Origin: Oscillospiraceae bacterium
Lineage (GTDB): Bacteria; Bacillota; Clostridia; Oscillospirales; Oscillospiraceae
DNA: 64,000 nucleotides
Direction: 5' to 3'
Assembly (NCBI GenBank): GCA_017430455.1
Contig: JAFRMX010000013.1
Location: 1 to 64,000, forward strand
Shown here: piece after piece, positions 24,414 to 31,914 of the stretch
Layout of the letters: each line of letters starts with the position of its first letter
How positions within the stretch are numbered: the first letter of the stretch is position 1
Notes under the pieces: model-generated
The model's database searches: none
The model's input: only the letters and a program-made list of their open reading frames with translations
Told to the model about the DNA's origin: nothing
Program-made: the position numbers and the translations under genes

Positions 24414-25017
24414 ATCCCAACGCCTGCTTTATGTACGCGTAATTGCCAACCCTGTATCCGAGTGAGTTCCTAACCCAAAAAGGCCGAGCTACTGATTCGT
24501 AATGAGACATGTAACTAGGCAACCAACTCGGTTGATAATTTAGCGAGTTGTAAACAACAATAATAGGCTTGTTTTTCTTTTGAGCTTGCCTAAATTCGTG
24601 CTCGATATAGGAACAGGCATTGATGTTTCCATAGTTACCGTCGGGAGCGGGAGTCGACGTCAGCGCTACGCGGCATGGCTTCGCTCCAGAGCTATTGTGT
24701 TTATAGGGAGTACATGTGCAAGCCCATTGTTCTTTCGTACAGCGTTCACATGCACTTCCAGCTGTCCGGCAAGCAGTTTTATCCCCAACGATTATTATTA
24801 CGGCAGAAGACGCATTGATTTGCCGGTTAAACTCGGCTTTCAAATCACAAATCCTGCAATCCGGATCATTTGAGACACTACCCGATGACACTTTTGACAT
24901 ATCGATAAAATCAGTTACATGCTGACTATCTTTTCCCCATCGGATCAGTTCTTCTACGACATTACGATCTCCAGAGTCTTCCGAATAATCTGCGCTGATA
25001 TAAACCTGTTTGCTCAC
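24406..25017 (-). CDS. thsB: ThsB-type TIR protein of Thoeris-like unit
   Basis: 203 aa, GTG start at 25017 with AGGAGG about 12 bases upstream. Begins KQVYISADYSEDSGDRNVVE, the first strand of a TIR-like fold; ASSAVIIIVGDKT is the central strand and ACSYIEHEFRQAQKKNKPII has the EHEF helix where the catalytic Glu sits in ThsB proteins. A CERCTKEQWACTCTPY segment holds four Cys that could bind zinc. C-terminus PSYMSHYESVARPFW and YAYIKQALGY is highly typical of this family. It would cleave NAD+ on phage sensing and make the nucleotide signal for the ThsA-like protein that follows. Confidence 0.82.
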   Translation of the reverse strand: MSKQVYISADYSEDSGDRNVVEELIRWGKDSQHVTDFIDMSKVSSGSVSNDPDCRICDLKAEFNRQINASSAVIIIVGDKTACRTAGSACERCTKEQWACTCTPYKHNSSGAKPCRVALTSTPAPDGNYGNINACSYIEHEFRQAQKKNKPIIVVYNSLNYQPSWLPSYMSHYESVARPFWVRNSLGYRVGNYAYIKQALGYV

Positions 25018-25067
25018 TAAGCCTTTTTCCTCCTAATAAAATGAACGACAAAATGTCTGAATTGTGG

Positions 25068-25105
25068 ATGCTATAAAGTGGTCGAAACCGACCACTTTAT
25101 AGCAT
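25068..25105. terminator. Perfect 17-bp hairpin between defence modules
   Basis: ATGCTATAAAGTGGTCG at 25068-25084 and its exact complement at 25089-25105, loop AAAC. No T run follows on the minus strand, so it is either a strong pause/attenuator that lowers Thoeris expression relative to the upstream pair, or an RNA-processing site. Confidence 0.55.
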
Positions 25106-25108
25106 TTC

Positions 25109-25897
25109 TCATAGAAGTTCTTCTAGCAGTATGTTTATGTTCGTGTGCCTATGTAGCGACTCCAACGAACCTAATTGTGTTATAAAATCCCACGATTCTT
25201 TATATGTTTTTCCCTGCATAGCATCCGGATCATCGATAAAGAATTTTGCAAAGCCTTCCGGATTACCAATAAACCCATTCGAAAAAGCTTCAGCACAGTT
25301 GGTTTTCTCTCGCCCATCGAGGTTTGCGGTATGGTTTATGAAATAATCCAGGTTGCTTGAAAAGAAATAGACGGAAAAAGGAACCGTTTTTTGCTTGATC
25401 TTTATTGATTCCTTTGTCTTTAGATAGTCAAGATTTAACCTTTTTCTTTTGTGCCTGCCAAGAAGAGAACTCGGCCGCTTACATACAATGCCTGATTCTC
25501 CATACACAGGTCTTGAATTGCTTGAAGGATCGTCACATTCCGTAATCAACGAATCGTCAATATAGGCTCCATCCATGTCGACGAGCTGGACAATTTTTGT
25601 GACATCTTTAGGAAGCAAGTGCTCGATATCGAAGAAGTCCCTCAAAAAATACTCATATATCTTTTCATCATATTTTCCGGGGTACACGTCATACCTTTGG
25701 GTAATATCTCCGCCTGTTTCAATTTTCGCCGTTGGATCAGAGGGATCATTAGCGGGCAGGAAAAGCTCTGGGAAGAAGACCTCCAAGGATTCATCGACGT
25801 TATCATAGAATTCGGCGATTCGATCTCTGAGAGCTAGCCTTTCCGAATCTCCCTCAACCAAAAACAGGATGACTTGTCTCTTTGGTCTCTTTCCCAT
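25109..25897 (-). CDS. TOPRIM-like protein paired with AAA ATPase
   Basis: 262 aa. N-terminal QVILFLVEGDSERLAL matches the first TOPRIM motif (invariant Glu in VEGxSE), and VTKIVQLVDMDGAYIDD gives the DxD motif. The remainder (FSVYFFSSNLDYFINHTANL; GYxxNP-like FIGNPEGF) is typical of TOPRIM or OLD-like proteins acting with a separate ATPase. Its ATG shares one base with the stop of the ATPase gene. Two-gene ATPase/TOPRIM modules are known in anti-phage systems such as PARIS (AriA/AriB) and AbiL; which of these, if any, is not decided here. Confidence 0.65.
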   Translation of the reverse strand: MGKRPKRQVILFLVEGDSERLALRDRIAEFYDNVDESLEVFFPELFLPANDPSDPTAKIETGGDITQRYDVYPGKYDEKIYEYFLRDFFDIEHLLPKDVTKIVQLVDMDGAYIDDSLITECDDPSSNSRPVYGESGIVCKRPSSLLGRHKRKRLNLDYLKTKESIKIKQKTVPFSVYFFSSNLDYFINHTANLDGREKTNCAEAFSNGFIGNPEGFAKFFIDDPDAMQGKTYKESWDFITQLGSLESLHRHTNINILLEELL

Positions 25898-27399
25898 TAT
25901 TCTTCTTCCATTTCTGCTGCTTCAGCAAGCCGCCGTTCCTCTTCTTTCTCTTCCTCACCTATTTTTTTGAGAGCAGCGACTATCTTAAACCGCTTGGTGC
26001 GTTTATAGATTTCTTCAGGCTGTTCTCCCAGCAAGATTTCCCGGAAGTACGTATCCCTCAGGTTATTAGTTGCGCCAATTCCCTTCAAGTGGACATACCG
26101 CTTGTCAGGATTTGTAGTCGTGAAATAGAGGAATTTCTTATCGATTACTTCTAGTGGGCGAAGATTATGAGATGTGAATATAAACTGGCCCTTTCCAGAC
26201 TCTTCAAGGATTTGAAGAATCTCGCCAAGGAGATACTCAAAAATGCCCGCATCAAATTCGTCGATAGCAACGGTAACAGAGCCTTGAGTATACGCAGCAA
26301 TGATAAGACTCAATTCAGAAATAATCTTCCTAATGCCGTCAGACTCGTCTCGGATAGGAAGATCGACACCATCTCGACGTGCCATTAAGACAGCGCGGTT
26401 TATCGTATCTCCATCCTTATCCACGGATTTCTCAATAACATTCATGAAGATTGATAGTCCAGGAACCAGTTGGGAAATCACAGCGCTGATCTTATTAATC
26501 TCTTTTTCTACTTCTGTATAAACGTCTTCAGGGATATCATTTGCTTCTCGAATGCTAAACGGGAACTGGCCAAACAAGGTATAGATCGGAAGCATCAAAT
26601 TCAACCGAATAAACCCAGACGACTTGGTGTCAATAACATGAAAATAATGCCGTGCATAGTGACGCAGTTCCAGGAGTACGCGATAAAACAACGTATCTGT
26701 TCCGCAATCGTCAATACGCTCGAGTGTCCTGGACGAGAAGATAAAGGATTTAGAACGGTGGCTACAGAGCTCTTTTTCAATAATGAGATCACGAGCTGCT
26801 TTCTTATCTTCACCAAGAATCTCCTTACGCTTATCATTTGGGCCAAACGCGTATCGTTCAGTTTGCGTATCGAATATTCTCTGCCTGTTCTTTCTGTTAC
26901 CATCGGCGTCGGTCCAGGACAGCTTAATAACCTCATCGAAGGCACGAAGTCTGAACTCTTCCTTTGGTATTGTTACCTCAGGAGGAGCATCCTTATATGC
27001 TTCCTGAATTTCTTCCTGCGTTAACGCAATTCGTTCAAGTTTAAAAGAATAGGAGGCATCCCTTTGCTCTCCATTGGGGTACTGGAGGTCAAAAGTAAAA
27101 TGCATTTCTGCAAATGCAGCATTTGAAGAAATACAATCAGCATAAACGCTGGGTATGCCTGAACCGGACATTAAATGCTTAAGAATTGCCAGCGCCTCAA
27201 TAAACGCAGTTTTGCCTGAGCCATTTTGACCATAGATTCCCAAAATATCAGATTTTGTATCATAAGGGACAAACTGCTTACTACAGTCAAATTCAATGGT
27301 TCCATTGTGGACGCTTTTAAAGTTTATAAGTTCTGCCTTCATAATCCTTACGAAAGGAAGGTTCTTGCTGTGTTCTTTGGTGATCATAGCTTTACCCAT
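25897..27399 (-). CDS. AAA/ABC-type ATPase of defence module
   Basis: 500 aa from ATG 27399 (GAGGA upstream; the frame is open further but without a supported start). INFKSVHNGTIEF and GIYGQNGSGKTAF (Walker A, residues 57-64), a central region KSFIFSSRTLE, the signature-like RDESDGIRKIISELSLI, Walker B VTVAIDEFDAG, then FIFTSHNLRPLEVID (H-loop region): the AAA_15/AAA_21 SMC-like ATPase class of OLD, PARIS and Abi systems. The C-terminus is a Glu/Lys coiled coil (KIGEEEKEEERRLAEAAEME). First gene of the minus-strand defence operon and directly behind a consensus promoter. Probably the sensor ATPase of the TOPRIM-like effector. Confidence 0.85.
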   Translation of the reverse strand: MGKAMITKEHSKNLPFVRIMKAELINFKSVHNGTIEFDCSKQFVPYDTKSDILGIYGQNGSGKTAFIEALAILKHLMSGSGIPSVYADCISSNAAFAEMHFTFDLQYPNGEQRDASYSFKLERIALTQEEIQEAYKDAPPEVTIPKEEFRLRAFDEVIKLSWTDADGNRKNRQRIFDTQTERYAFGPNDKRKEILGEDKKAARDLIIEKELCSHRSKSFIFSSRTLERIDDCGTDTLFYRVLLELRHYARHYFHVIDTKSSGFIRLNLMLPIYTLFGQFPFSIREANDIPEDVYTEVEKEINKISAVISQLVPGLSIFMNVIEKSVDKDGDTINRAVLMARRDGVDLPIRDESDGIRKIISELSLIIAAYTQGSVTVAIDEFDAGIFEYLLGEILQILEESGKGQFIFTSHNLRPLEVIDKKFLYFTTTNPDKRYVHLKGIGATNNLRDTYFREILLGEQPEEIYKRTKRFKIVAALKKIGEEEKEEERRLAEAAEMEEE

Positions 27400-27435
27400 A
27401 ATTGTTTCCTCATTTCTGCGATGATTACGCTTATT

Positions 27436-27464
27436 AGTATATGCTGCTGCCCGGCAAATGTCAA
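27436..27464 (-). promoter_or_regulatory. Consensus promoter of the defence operon
   Basis: Minus strand: TTGACA, 17-base spacer, TATACT, about 37 bases before the ATPase start codon. The best sigma-A match in the element. Confidence 0.8.
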
Positions 27465-27511
27465 TAGTTTTTGCTGTTTTTGAATTTTTTATACGAAAAA
27501 TCAAAAAACTC

Positions 27512-27540
27512 TTGACTTCAAACTGCTGCGGTGATATTAT
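27512..27540 (+). promoter_or_regulatory. Promoter of the divergent 27610 gene
   Basis: TTGACT, 17-base spacer, TATTAT, followed by an SD GGAGG at about 27598. Confidence 0.75.
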
Positions 27541-27609
27541 TCCCCATGCGCCGGGGAAGATACAGCGTCCTCCCCAATACCATGCGCACACTATATGGAG
27601 GTATTGCCT

Positions 27610-28113
27610 ATGGCAAAGCAGCTGCTGTCCGCAGAGGAAGTCAAGGAAATGTTTAATGTGACCGATTTTCGCAACATCGGCAAAGACAAGCTCATCGAAT
27701 TCGTATCAGCGATACCGTACATGGACAAAGATGTGGCCGTCAAGGCTATTGAGCAGTTCCCCGCATTTAGTAGCTATGCTCAGGCTATGGTATCTCATCT
27801 TAAAGAGATCTCGACCAGCATCATGGCGGAAAACGACAAGAGCAATCAAGCTGTAATGGAAGGTTACATGGTTACGCTCCGCACCCTCGACGCTCTAGCA
27901 AAACAGGAGGGTGTTTCCCCTGAGGATCGGCGCTGCTTTGCAGAACTGATGGTGGACGTCACAGACAAGATGTCTGCGCACGACCTAGCCAACAAAGGGT
28001 TCTTGGATAACCTCGCCAAGTACTCTGATGTGGTTGTGCTGATCCTCATCGCGGTTGGTGGAACGCTCTTAGGCGTAAACCTCAAAGGGAAGAGCATACC
28101 GCATCTCAGATGA
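27610..28113 (+). CDS. Helical protein with C-terminal membrane anchor, unknown
   Basis: 167 aa from ATG 27610 (GGAGG eight bases upstream). MAKQLLSAEEVKEMFNVTDF, then helical stretches (DKLIEFVSAIPYMDKDVAVK; FAELMVDVTDKMSAHDLANK) and one C-terminal hydrophobic segment SDVVVLILIAVGGTLLGVNL with a short basic tail, so a tail-anchored cytoplasmic protein is likely. It has its own strong promoter and terminator and diverges from the defence operon. No family recognised. Position next to defence genes suggests, but does not prove, a related role. Confidence 0.7.
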   Translation: MAKQLLSAEEVKEMFNVTDFRNIGKDKLIEFVSAIPYMDKDVAVKAIEQFPAFSSYAQAMVSHLKEISTSIMAENDKSNQAVMEGYMVTLRTLDALAKQEGVSPEDRRCFAELMVDVTDKMSAHDLANKGFLDNLAKYSDVVVLILIAVGGTLLGVNLKGKSIPHLR

Positions 28114-28149
28114 CCGAGATACTGGTGCAGTCATAGGATAAGCAAGTTT

Positions 28150-28177
28150 AATCCCCTCGATTTCGAGGGGATTTTTT
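28150..28177 (+). terminator. Intrinsic terminator after 27610 gene
   Basis: AATCCCCTCG / CGAGGGGATT stem with loop ATTT, followed by TTTT. Confidence 0.9.
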
Positions 28178-28179
28178 GG

Positions 28180-28770
28180 TTAGGTCCTTATAGCTTCCTC
28201 ATTCACATGCATGACAAACTCCTCAACCTGTTTCTGGTCTGGAGCATCCGGGAGGGAGGTATTTTTCTTTGCGTAGTCAAGGCGCTTCTCCAGATCCGAA
28301 ACCATGTCGAAGAACTCTTGGCGATAGGTTCCATCGCTGTTCAGAAATTCACCGCCGCGGATTCTCATCAAAAGATCATGGTCCTTCTCGCGATATGTGA
28401 TAATGTCTTCCTTCCAGTCTGCGTTTTCCACGATTACGGCGGTCTCGTTCACATCGTCCAGGACATTGGGAACATCGGCGAGTCTCGCTTTGTTGGCTCT
28501 GAACAGTTCCTCGGAGTTGAAGGAGAGATACAGACGGCCAAGCAGATACGCGAGTTTTTCACTGCGTTGAAGTACCCTGAAGAACTTCACCAGATCGCCG
28601 TTATAATCATTGATGATTTCTCTCTCCGCCGGTTCCTTTCTCAGAAACACCTCGGCGCTTCCCATACACGGCTCGATGTAAGTCTGGTGCTGAGGCATGA
28701 AAGCCTCAATCGTCGGGTATATGCAGCCCTTGTTGCCGGTCCACGGCAGAGGGCTTTTTGATTCGGACAA
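28180..28770 (-). pseudogene. Truncated D12-class adenine DNA methyltransferase
   Basis: 196 aa. SPLPWTGNKGCIYPTIEAFM is the N-terminal SAM-binding motif of Dam/D12 enzymes (PWxGNK), IEPCMGSAEVFL corresponds to motif I (DPFxGSG-like) and INDYNGDLVKFFRVL to motif II. The catalytic DPPY/NPPY motif and the target-recognition part, expected after residue ~170, are missing; the frame ends VMHVNEEAIRT and abuts the terminator of the convergent 27610 gene. It is therefore probably a truncated or inactive gene, cut where the defence cargo joins. A non-methylating homologue that keeps only the SAM fold is the alternative. Confidence 0.6.
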
Positions 28771-28859
28771 ATTGCTGCCTCCTTTCCAGAGGCCGCTGCG
28801 TCACATGAAAACGAGGCCGTTTCCGTGTTTCCACGCAACGACCTCTAAACTTGTTTTTG

Positions 28860-28991
28860 TTATTTGTTTTTCTGGAGTGACCGGATGGTTTCTTCGTAAT
28901 CATTGATCCGGTTGATCTGAAAGCAGCACATGAACATCAGCGTAACTCCACCGCCGAGCATGGCACCGCCTACGAACCATAGCGCATTCAT
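28860..28991 (-). CDS. Small membrane protein, DUF3789-like
   Basis: 43 aa: MNALWFVGGAMLGGGVTLMF then MCCFQINRINDYEETIRSLQ. One N-terminal hydrophobic helix with Gly-rich face and a charged tail, the shape of DUF3789 peptides often found in mobile elements of Bacillota. An SD (AAAGGGGGG) lies six bases before the ATG, and the gene is 13 bases after the preceding one on the same strand. Function unknown. Confidence 0.6.
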   Translation of the reverse strand: MNALWFVGGAMLGGGVTLMFMCCFQINRINDYEETIRSLQKNK

Positions 28992-29004
28992 TTACATCCC
29001 CCCT

Positions 29005-29583
29005 TTACATATTCAGATTCATGCCCTCGTCCTCATCGGGATCATCCACGGAGGTGATTTCCACGTATTCCCCGATAATTCCAAGCGCTTTGTAGTAATC
29101 CCCGGAGCTGGTGATGCGGTCACACATCTCCTTTGCCTGATCCGCCATACCGTTTTGGCGCAGAGTTTGGGAGGCTATCCCCATGAGATTAAAGATGTTC
29201 CCGTCCTGACCGATCAAAGGGCATCTGGGCTTCTGCGCCTCTGAAGGAACTGCCTGGATGAATCCGCCGAGCCTGTTAGGTACATAGTCCGAGAGCCATG
29301 TGCCGCCAAACCGGTAATGGTTATTGATACGCCACATGGCGAATCTACCCATGTCGAGCTGAACATCATCCTCAAAGGGGAAGAGGAGGCAGGTCACATC
29401 ACCACGATTGAAGGAGGCGCAGTTCTCGAAGCGGCTCCCGTTGAGGAGTACGCCCGCTTCGCTGAGCTCTTCGTTGATCCCGTCGACCCACTCCCTCAAT
29501 TCGCCTCCGCAGCCCTCGATGACGAGGCCCTCCTTACCTTCCATCTTCCGGACGTCGGTGATCGAAATGTTTCGGATGCTCAT
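29005..29583 (-). CDS. Mobile-element hypothetical protein
   Basis: 192 aa, cytoplasmic: MSIRNISITDVRKMEGKEGL, then VTCLLFPFEDDVQLDMGRFA, FNLMGIASQTLRQNGMADQA. A recognised family was not identified, but the layout (beta-rich N-terminus, a helical segment with cysteines EMCDRITSSGDYYKALGIIG) and the neighbours are those of proteins accompanying YubB-like genes in conjugative elements. The C-terminus is acidic and ends DPDEDEGMNLNM, like the neighbouring gene at 30351. Its start overlaps the upstream stop by 4 bases. Confidence 0.65.
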   Translation of the reverse strand: MSIRNISITDVRKMEGKEGLVIEGCGGELREWVDGINEELSEAGVLLNGSRFENCASFNRGDVTCLLFPFEDDVQLDMGRFAMWRINNHYRFGGTWLSDYVPNRLGGFIQAVPSEAQKPRCPLIGQDGNIFNLMGIASQTLRQNGMADQAKEMCDRITSSGDYYKALGIIGEYVEITSVDDPDEDEGMNLNM

Positions 29584-30341
29584 AAGCTTGGACCTCCCAT
29601 CTCGAATGATTCCATTTCTTCATCATCCATATAGACATAGTCGCTGCCATCTTCCGTGAGCTTCAGCCCCCAATCGGAGGGTTCCTTCTCCATGACCTGG
29701 CACGCGAACTCGATGGATTCTTTATGGAAGAAAGGGCTGTATTCGGAGGTGAGTTCACCGTTTTCATATTCTCTGCGGCCAAGGTTGTTTCCGATGTCTT
29801 CGTCAGCCCACTCGTGCGTAAAAGTGATGTCAGGGTACAGGGACGCCAGCTTTTCAATTACGGGATGGGGAGCACTCCAGGCCGTGTCGAACCGCAGTTC
29901 ACCGGCATGGCTATAATCCTGACCTTCTGAGTAGCCGCAGGCTCCCCATTTCGTGCCCCAGTTTTCCACACACCATTCATACCAGGTCGGAGCACCGAAC
30001 CTCTCGCAATTCTGGAAAGCCTTTTTGCCCAGCTCCCATTCATCCGGCTTGATATCCTTCCGCATTCGGAGGAAAACCGCTTCGGACTCTTCCGGGATAT
30101 GGAGCAGATCCTTATCGAGCGTGCCTCCAAGGGTATAGACCTCAACGAACTGGTTATATGCCCTGAGCCCGTGATCCGTGCGGCTTCCGGCTTCAATGTC
30201 GAGAGAGGAAGGCCGGGGGATGAGCTTGTTGAAGTCGATTGTGCCAAGGCCATGTTTGTCGTCCTTGATAAACTCCAGCATCTTTCTGATCTGCTCCGGG
30301 TCTCCGTCATATTTGATGACGTTGGTCACATAGTTCGGCAT
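29580..30341 (-). CDS. Api92/YubB-like (DUF1281) protein
   Basis: 253 aa. The N-terminus MPNYVTNVIKYDGDPEQIRK, followed by MLEFI, is the ferredoxin-like opening of YubB/Api92 proteins found on plasmids, phages and integrative elements. Further conserved parts are ENWGTKWGACGY, a hallmark of the family, and RFDTAWSAPHPVIEKLASLY. Function is unknown; some relatives are thought to be host-takeover or anti-restriction proteins, which is unproven. Coupled to the next gene by a 4-base overlap. Confidence 0.8.
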   Translation of the reverse strand: MPNYVTNVIKYDGDPEQIRKMLEFIKDDKHGLGTIDFNKLIPRPSSLDIEAGSRTDHGLRAYNQFVEVYTLGGTLDKDLLHIPEESEAVFLRMRKDIKPDEWELGKKAFQNCERFGAPTWYEWCVENWGTKWGACGYSEGQDYSHAGELRFDTAWSAPHPVIEKLASLYPDITFTHEWADEDIGNNLGRREYENGELTSEYSPFFHKESIEFACQVMEKEPSDWGLKLTEDGSDYVYMDDEEMESFEMGGPSL

Positions 30342-30350
30342 GGCAGTGCC

Positions 30351-30701
30351 TCACATACTCATGGAGAAGCCTTCGTCCTCGTCCTCGGAGAGCTCGTCTG
30401 CTTCGGACTCGTCGGACGGGGCCTCAAAATCGCCTACGGCGGGGTTTTCGCTCGGAGCGGGCACACCCTCGGACTCTTCGACAGGAGCGTCCTGAGGCTC
30501 GTAACCGGCCTCAACGCCGCCCAGCTCCGCGGACTCGGCCTCCTCATCCAGATCCTCCTCGGCAACGGTGTTGGCTTCGCGCTCATCCAGGTCGCGCTGG
30601 AGCTCATCCTCAATCAGACCCACCATGAACTGCTTCTGCGTCATGTTGTTTCTGTGGAGATAGTCCTTGATGCGCTGATAGAGTTGTCGTTTTTTCTTCA
30701 A
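30351..30701 (-). CDS. Small protein with RHH-like N-terminus and acidic tail
   Basis: 116 aa. Residues 1-35 are basic and helical (KKKRQLYQRIKDYLHRNNMT, then QKQFMVGLIEDEL), suggestive of a DNA-binding or oligomerisation element; residues 36-116 are low-complexity Glu/Asp/Ala/Ser, probably disordered, ending DEDEGFSMSM. Such strongly acidic tails can mimic DNA or bind basic partners. Lies nine bases before the YubB-like gene in the same direction. Confidence 0.6.
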   Translation of the reverse strand: MKKKRQLYQRIKDYLHRNNMTQKQFMVGLIEDELQRDLDEREANTVAEEDLDEEAESAELGGVEAGYEPQDAPVEESEGVPAPSENPAVGDFEAPSDESEADELSEDEDEGFSMSM

Positions 30702-30718
30702 GTCAATACAGTCATATA

Positions 30719-31567
30719 TTACATTCCTCCCATCGTAAGCCCTTGGCTGTCTATATACTCATCAAGCTCGTCGTGAGTCATGATGGAGTAATCTTTGCTG
30801 TAGTTCCAGAAGGAGAGGTATAGGTCTCCTTCCTCGGTGTCTATGGGAAGCTGCTCAAAATGCTCCCCGAAACCGTCAGAGTTCTGGCCGCAGATCCAGT
30901 CCTTGAGAACCTCTTCTTCTTTTTCTGTCGGCTCCTCTTTTAAGCTGCATCGGATTACGCCGAACAGCCGCCTGCGGTATTCTTCAACGCCCCAGACAGC
31001 TGATGCGAGCTTGGACTTCAGGCCATCGTCCCGGTTGAAGTAATGAGCCATGTCTCGCTCGTCTCGATCCCGGTCCTTTGCCAGTGCGTCCTCGATAGCC
31101 CACCGATAGGAACGAAGAAAAGAATTCTCTACAGGCACAGGCTCCTCAGAATCGCCATCATCCAGGTATCCCTCCAGCGGGCAGTAGTAGGTCCGCTTGA
31201 CAGGCCCGGAGTCAAAGGTCATTTGTCTGACGGCATCCACAACCTCTTTCATGCTGCTGTACTGGTCAGAGAGGATGTTTTTGTGAAGCTGCTCCTGGAT
31301 ATCTCGGCTGGCCTCCTGGACGATCATGGCGAGGGCGTTGGCATCTGCCACAGTGTTTTTCTCATTCAGGACACGGATCAGGTGGTTGCCAAGCTCGCTG
31401 TCCGAGGTGAGCTCAACCTGTACAGGACCATTCTCTCTGCTGGTGATCGGCATGAGCCACGGCCTTGAAGCGCCGATGGAAAGCATCTTCTCGTAGACAT
31501 CCGGCAGGGACTGGGGAAACTCGATGCTGAGGGTGTTTCTTTCGTTCTTGATAATTGCATGGATCAT
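30719..31567 (-). CDS. Mobile-element hypothetical protein
   Basis: 282 aa from ATG 31567 (GGAGG seven bases upstream). N-terminus MIHAIIKNERNTLSIEFPQS, later QEQLHKNILSDQYSSMKEVV, KRTYYCPLEGYLDDGDSEEP and DLYLSFWNYSKDYSIMTHDE. The antirestriction-type wording of the first 100 residues (alternating strands, SIGASRPWLMPI) recalls other mobile-element accessory proteins but no family is certain. It ends DEYIDSQGLTMGGM, reminiscent of its neighbours' Met-rich tails. First gene of the four- or five-gene run; a hairpin terminator lies in its leader. Confidence 0.6.
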   Translation of the reverse strand: MIHAIIKNERNTLSIEFPQSLPDVYEKMLSIGASRPWLMPITSRENGPVQVELTSDSELGNHLIRVLNEKNTVADANALAMIVQEASRDIQEQLHKNILSDQYSSMKEVVDAVRQMTFDSGPVKRTYYCPLEGYLDDGDSEEPVPVENSFLRSYRWAIEDALAKDRDRDERDMAHYFNRDDGLKSKLASAVWGVEEYRRRLFGVIRCSLKEEPTEKEEEVLKDWICGQNSDGFGEHFEQLPIDTEEGDLYLSFWNYSKDYSIMTHDELDEYIDSQGLTMGGM

Positions 31568-31602
31568 ATGGATACCTCCTGATTTGAAATATTGGGAGAA
31601 AT

Positions 31603-31649
31603 AAAAAAAGCGGGCTGACTCTATGGAATGATCCATAAAGCCAGCCCGC
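31603..31649 (-). terminator. Leader hairpin/terminator before 31567 gene
   Basis: GCGGGCTG / CAGCCCGC stem with inner TATGGA / TCCATA and a T run on the minus strand, between the upstream terminators and the gene start. It either stops readthrough from tRNA-Gln or acts as an attenuator. Confidence 0.7.
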
Positions 31650-31714
31650 ACGGAAAAAGGAGAAAAGGAGCCTTAGTCTTGAGTCAGACACGGAAATTTA
31701 ACAAATAGGGCAAC

Positions 31715-31757
31715 AAAAAAGGGCAGATTTCACGGAAAAGCCCGTAAAAATCTGCCC
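31715..31757 (-). terminator. Intrinsic terminator, right end of element
   Basis: GGGCAGATTT / AAATCTGCCC stem with inner ACGG/CCGT and six T on the minus strand. Confidence 0.75.
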
Positions 31758-31854
31758 TGAAAACCCTTAGAAAACCGGGGCGTGAGAGTTCGAATCCTTC
31801 TCACATCCTCTGGATATCTACAAAATTCACACTCAAAAAATGGGCACGAAAAAG

Positions 31855-31884
31855 CCCAGGAACCGTTGAGATTCCTGGGTTTTT
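31855..31884. terminator. Hairpin terminator next to tRNA-Gln
   Basis: CCCAGGAA / TTCCTGGG stem with T tails on both strands; the first stop signal for tRNA-Gln transcription in the present arrangement. Confidence 0.7.
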
Positions 31885-31890
31885 CGGTGC

Positions 31891-31910
31891 GATATCTATT
31901 TTGGTCGCAC
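31891..31910 (-). repeat. 20-bp element-end repeat, right copy
   Basis: Exact reverse complement of 21808-21827, seven bases inside the tRNA repeat. Confidence 0.8.
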
Positions 31911-31914
31911 AAGA

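Noticed and set aside
31780..31805. Second tRNA 3' end near the right boundary (GTTCGAATCC)
   Set aside because: Only a T-arm-like string; no acceptor or anticodon arm around it. Possibly a relic of an older insertion.
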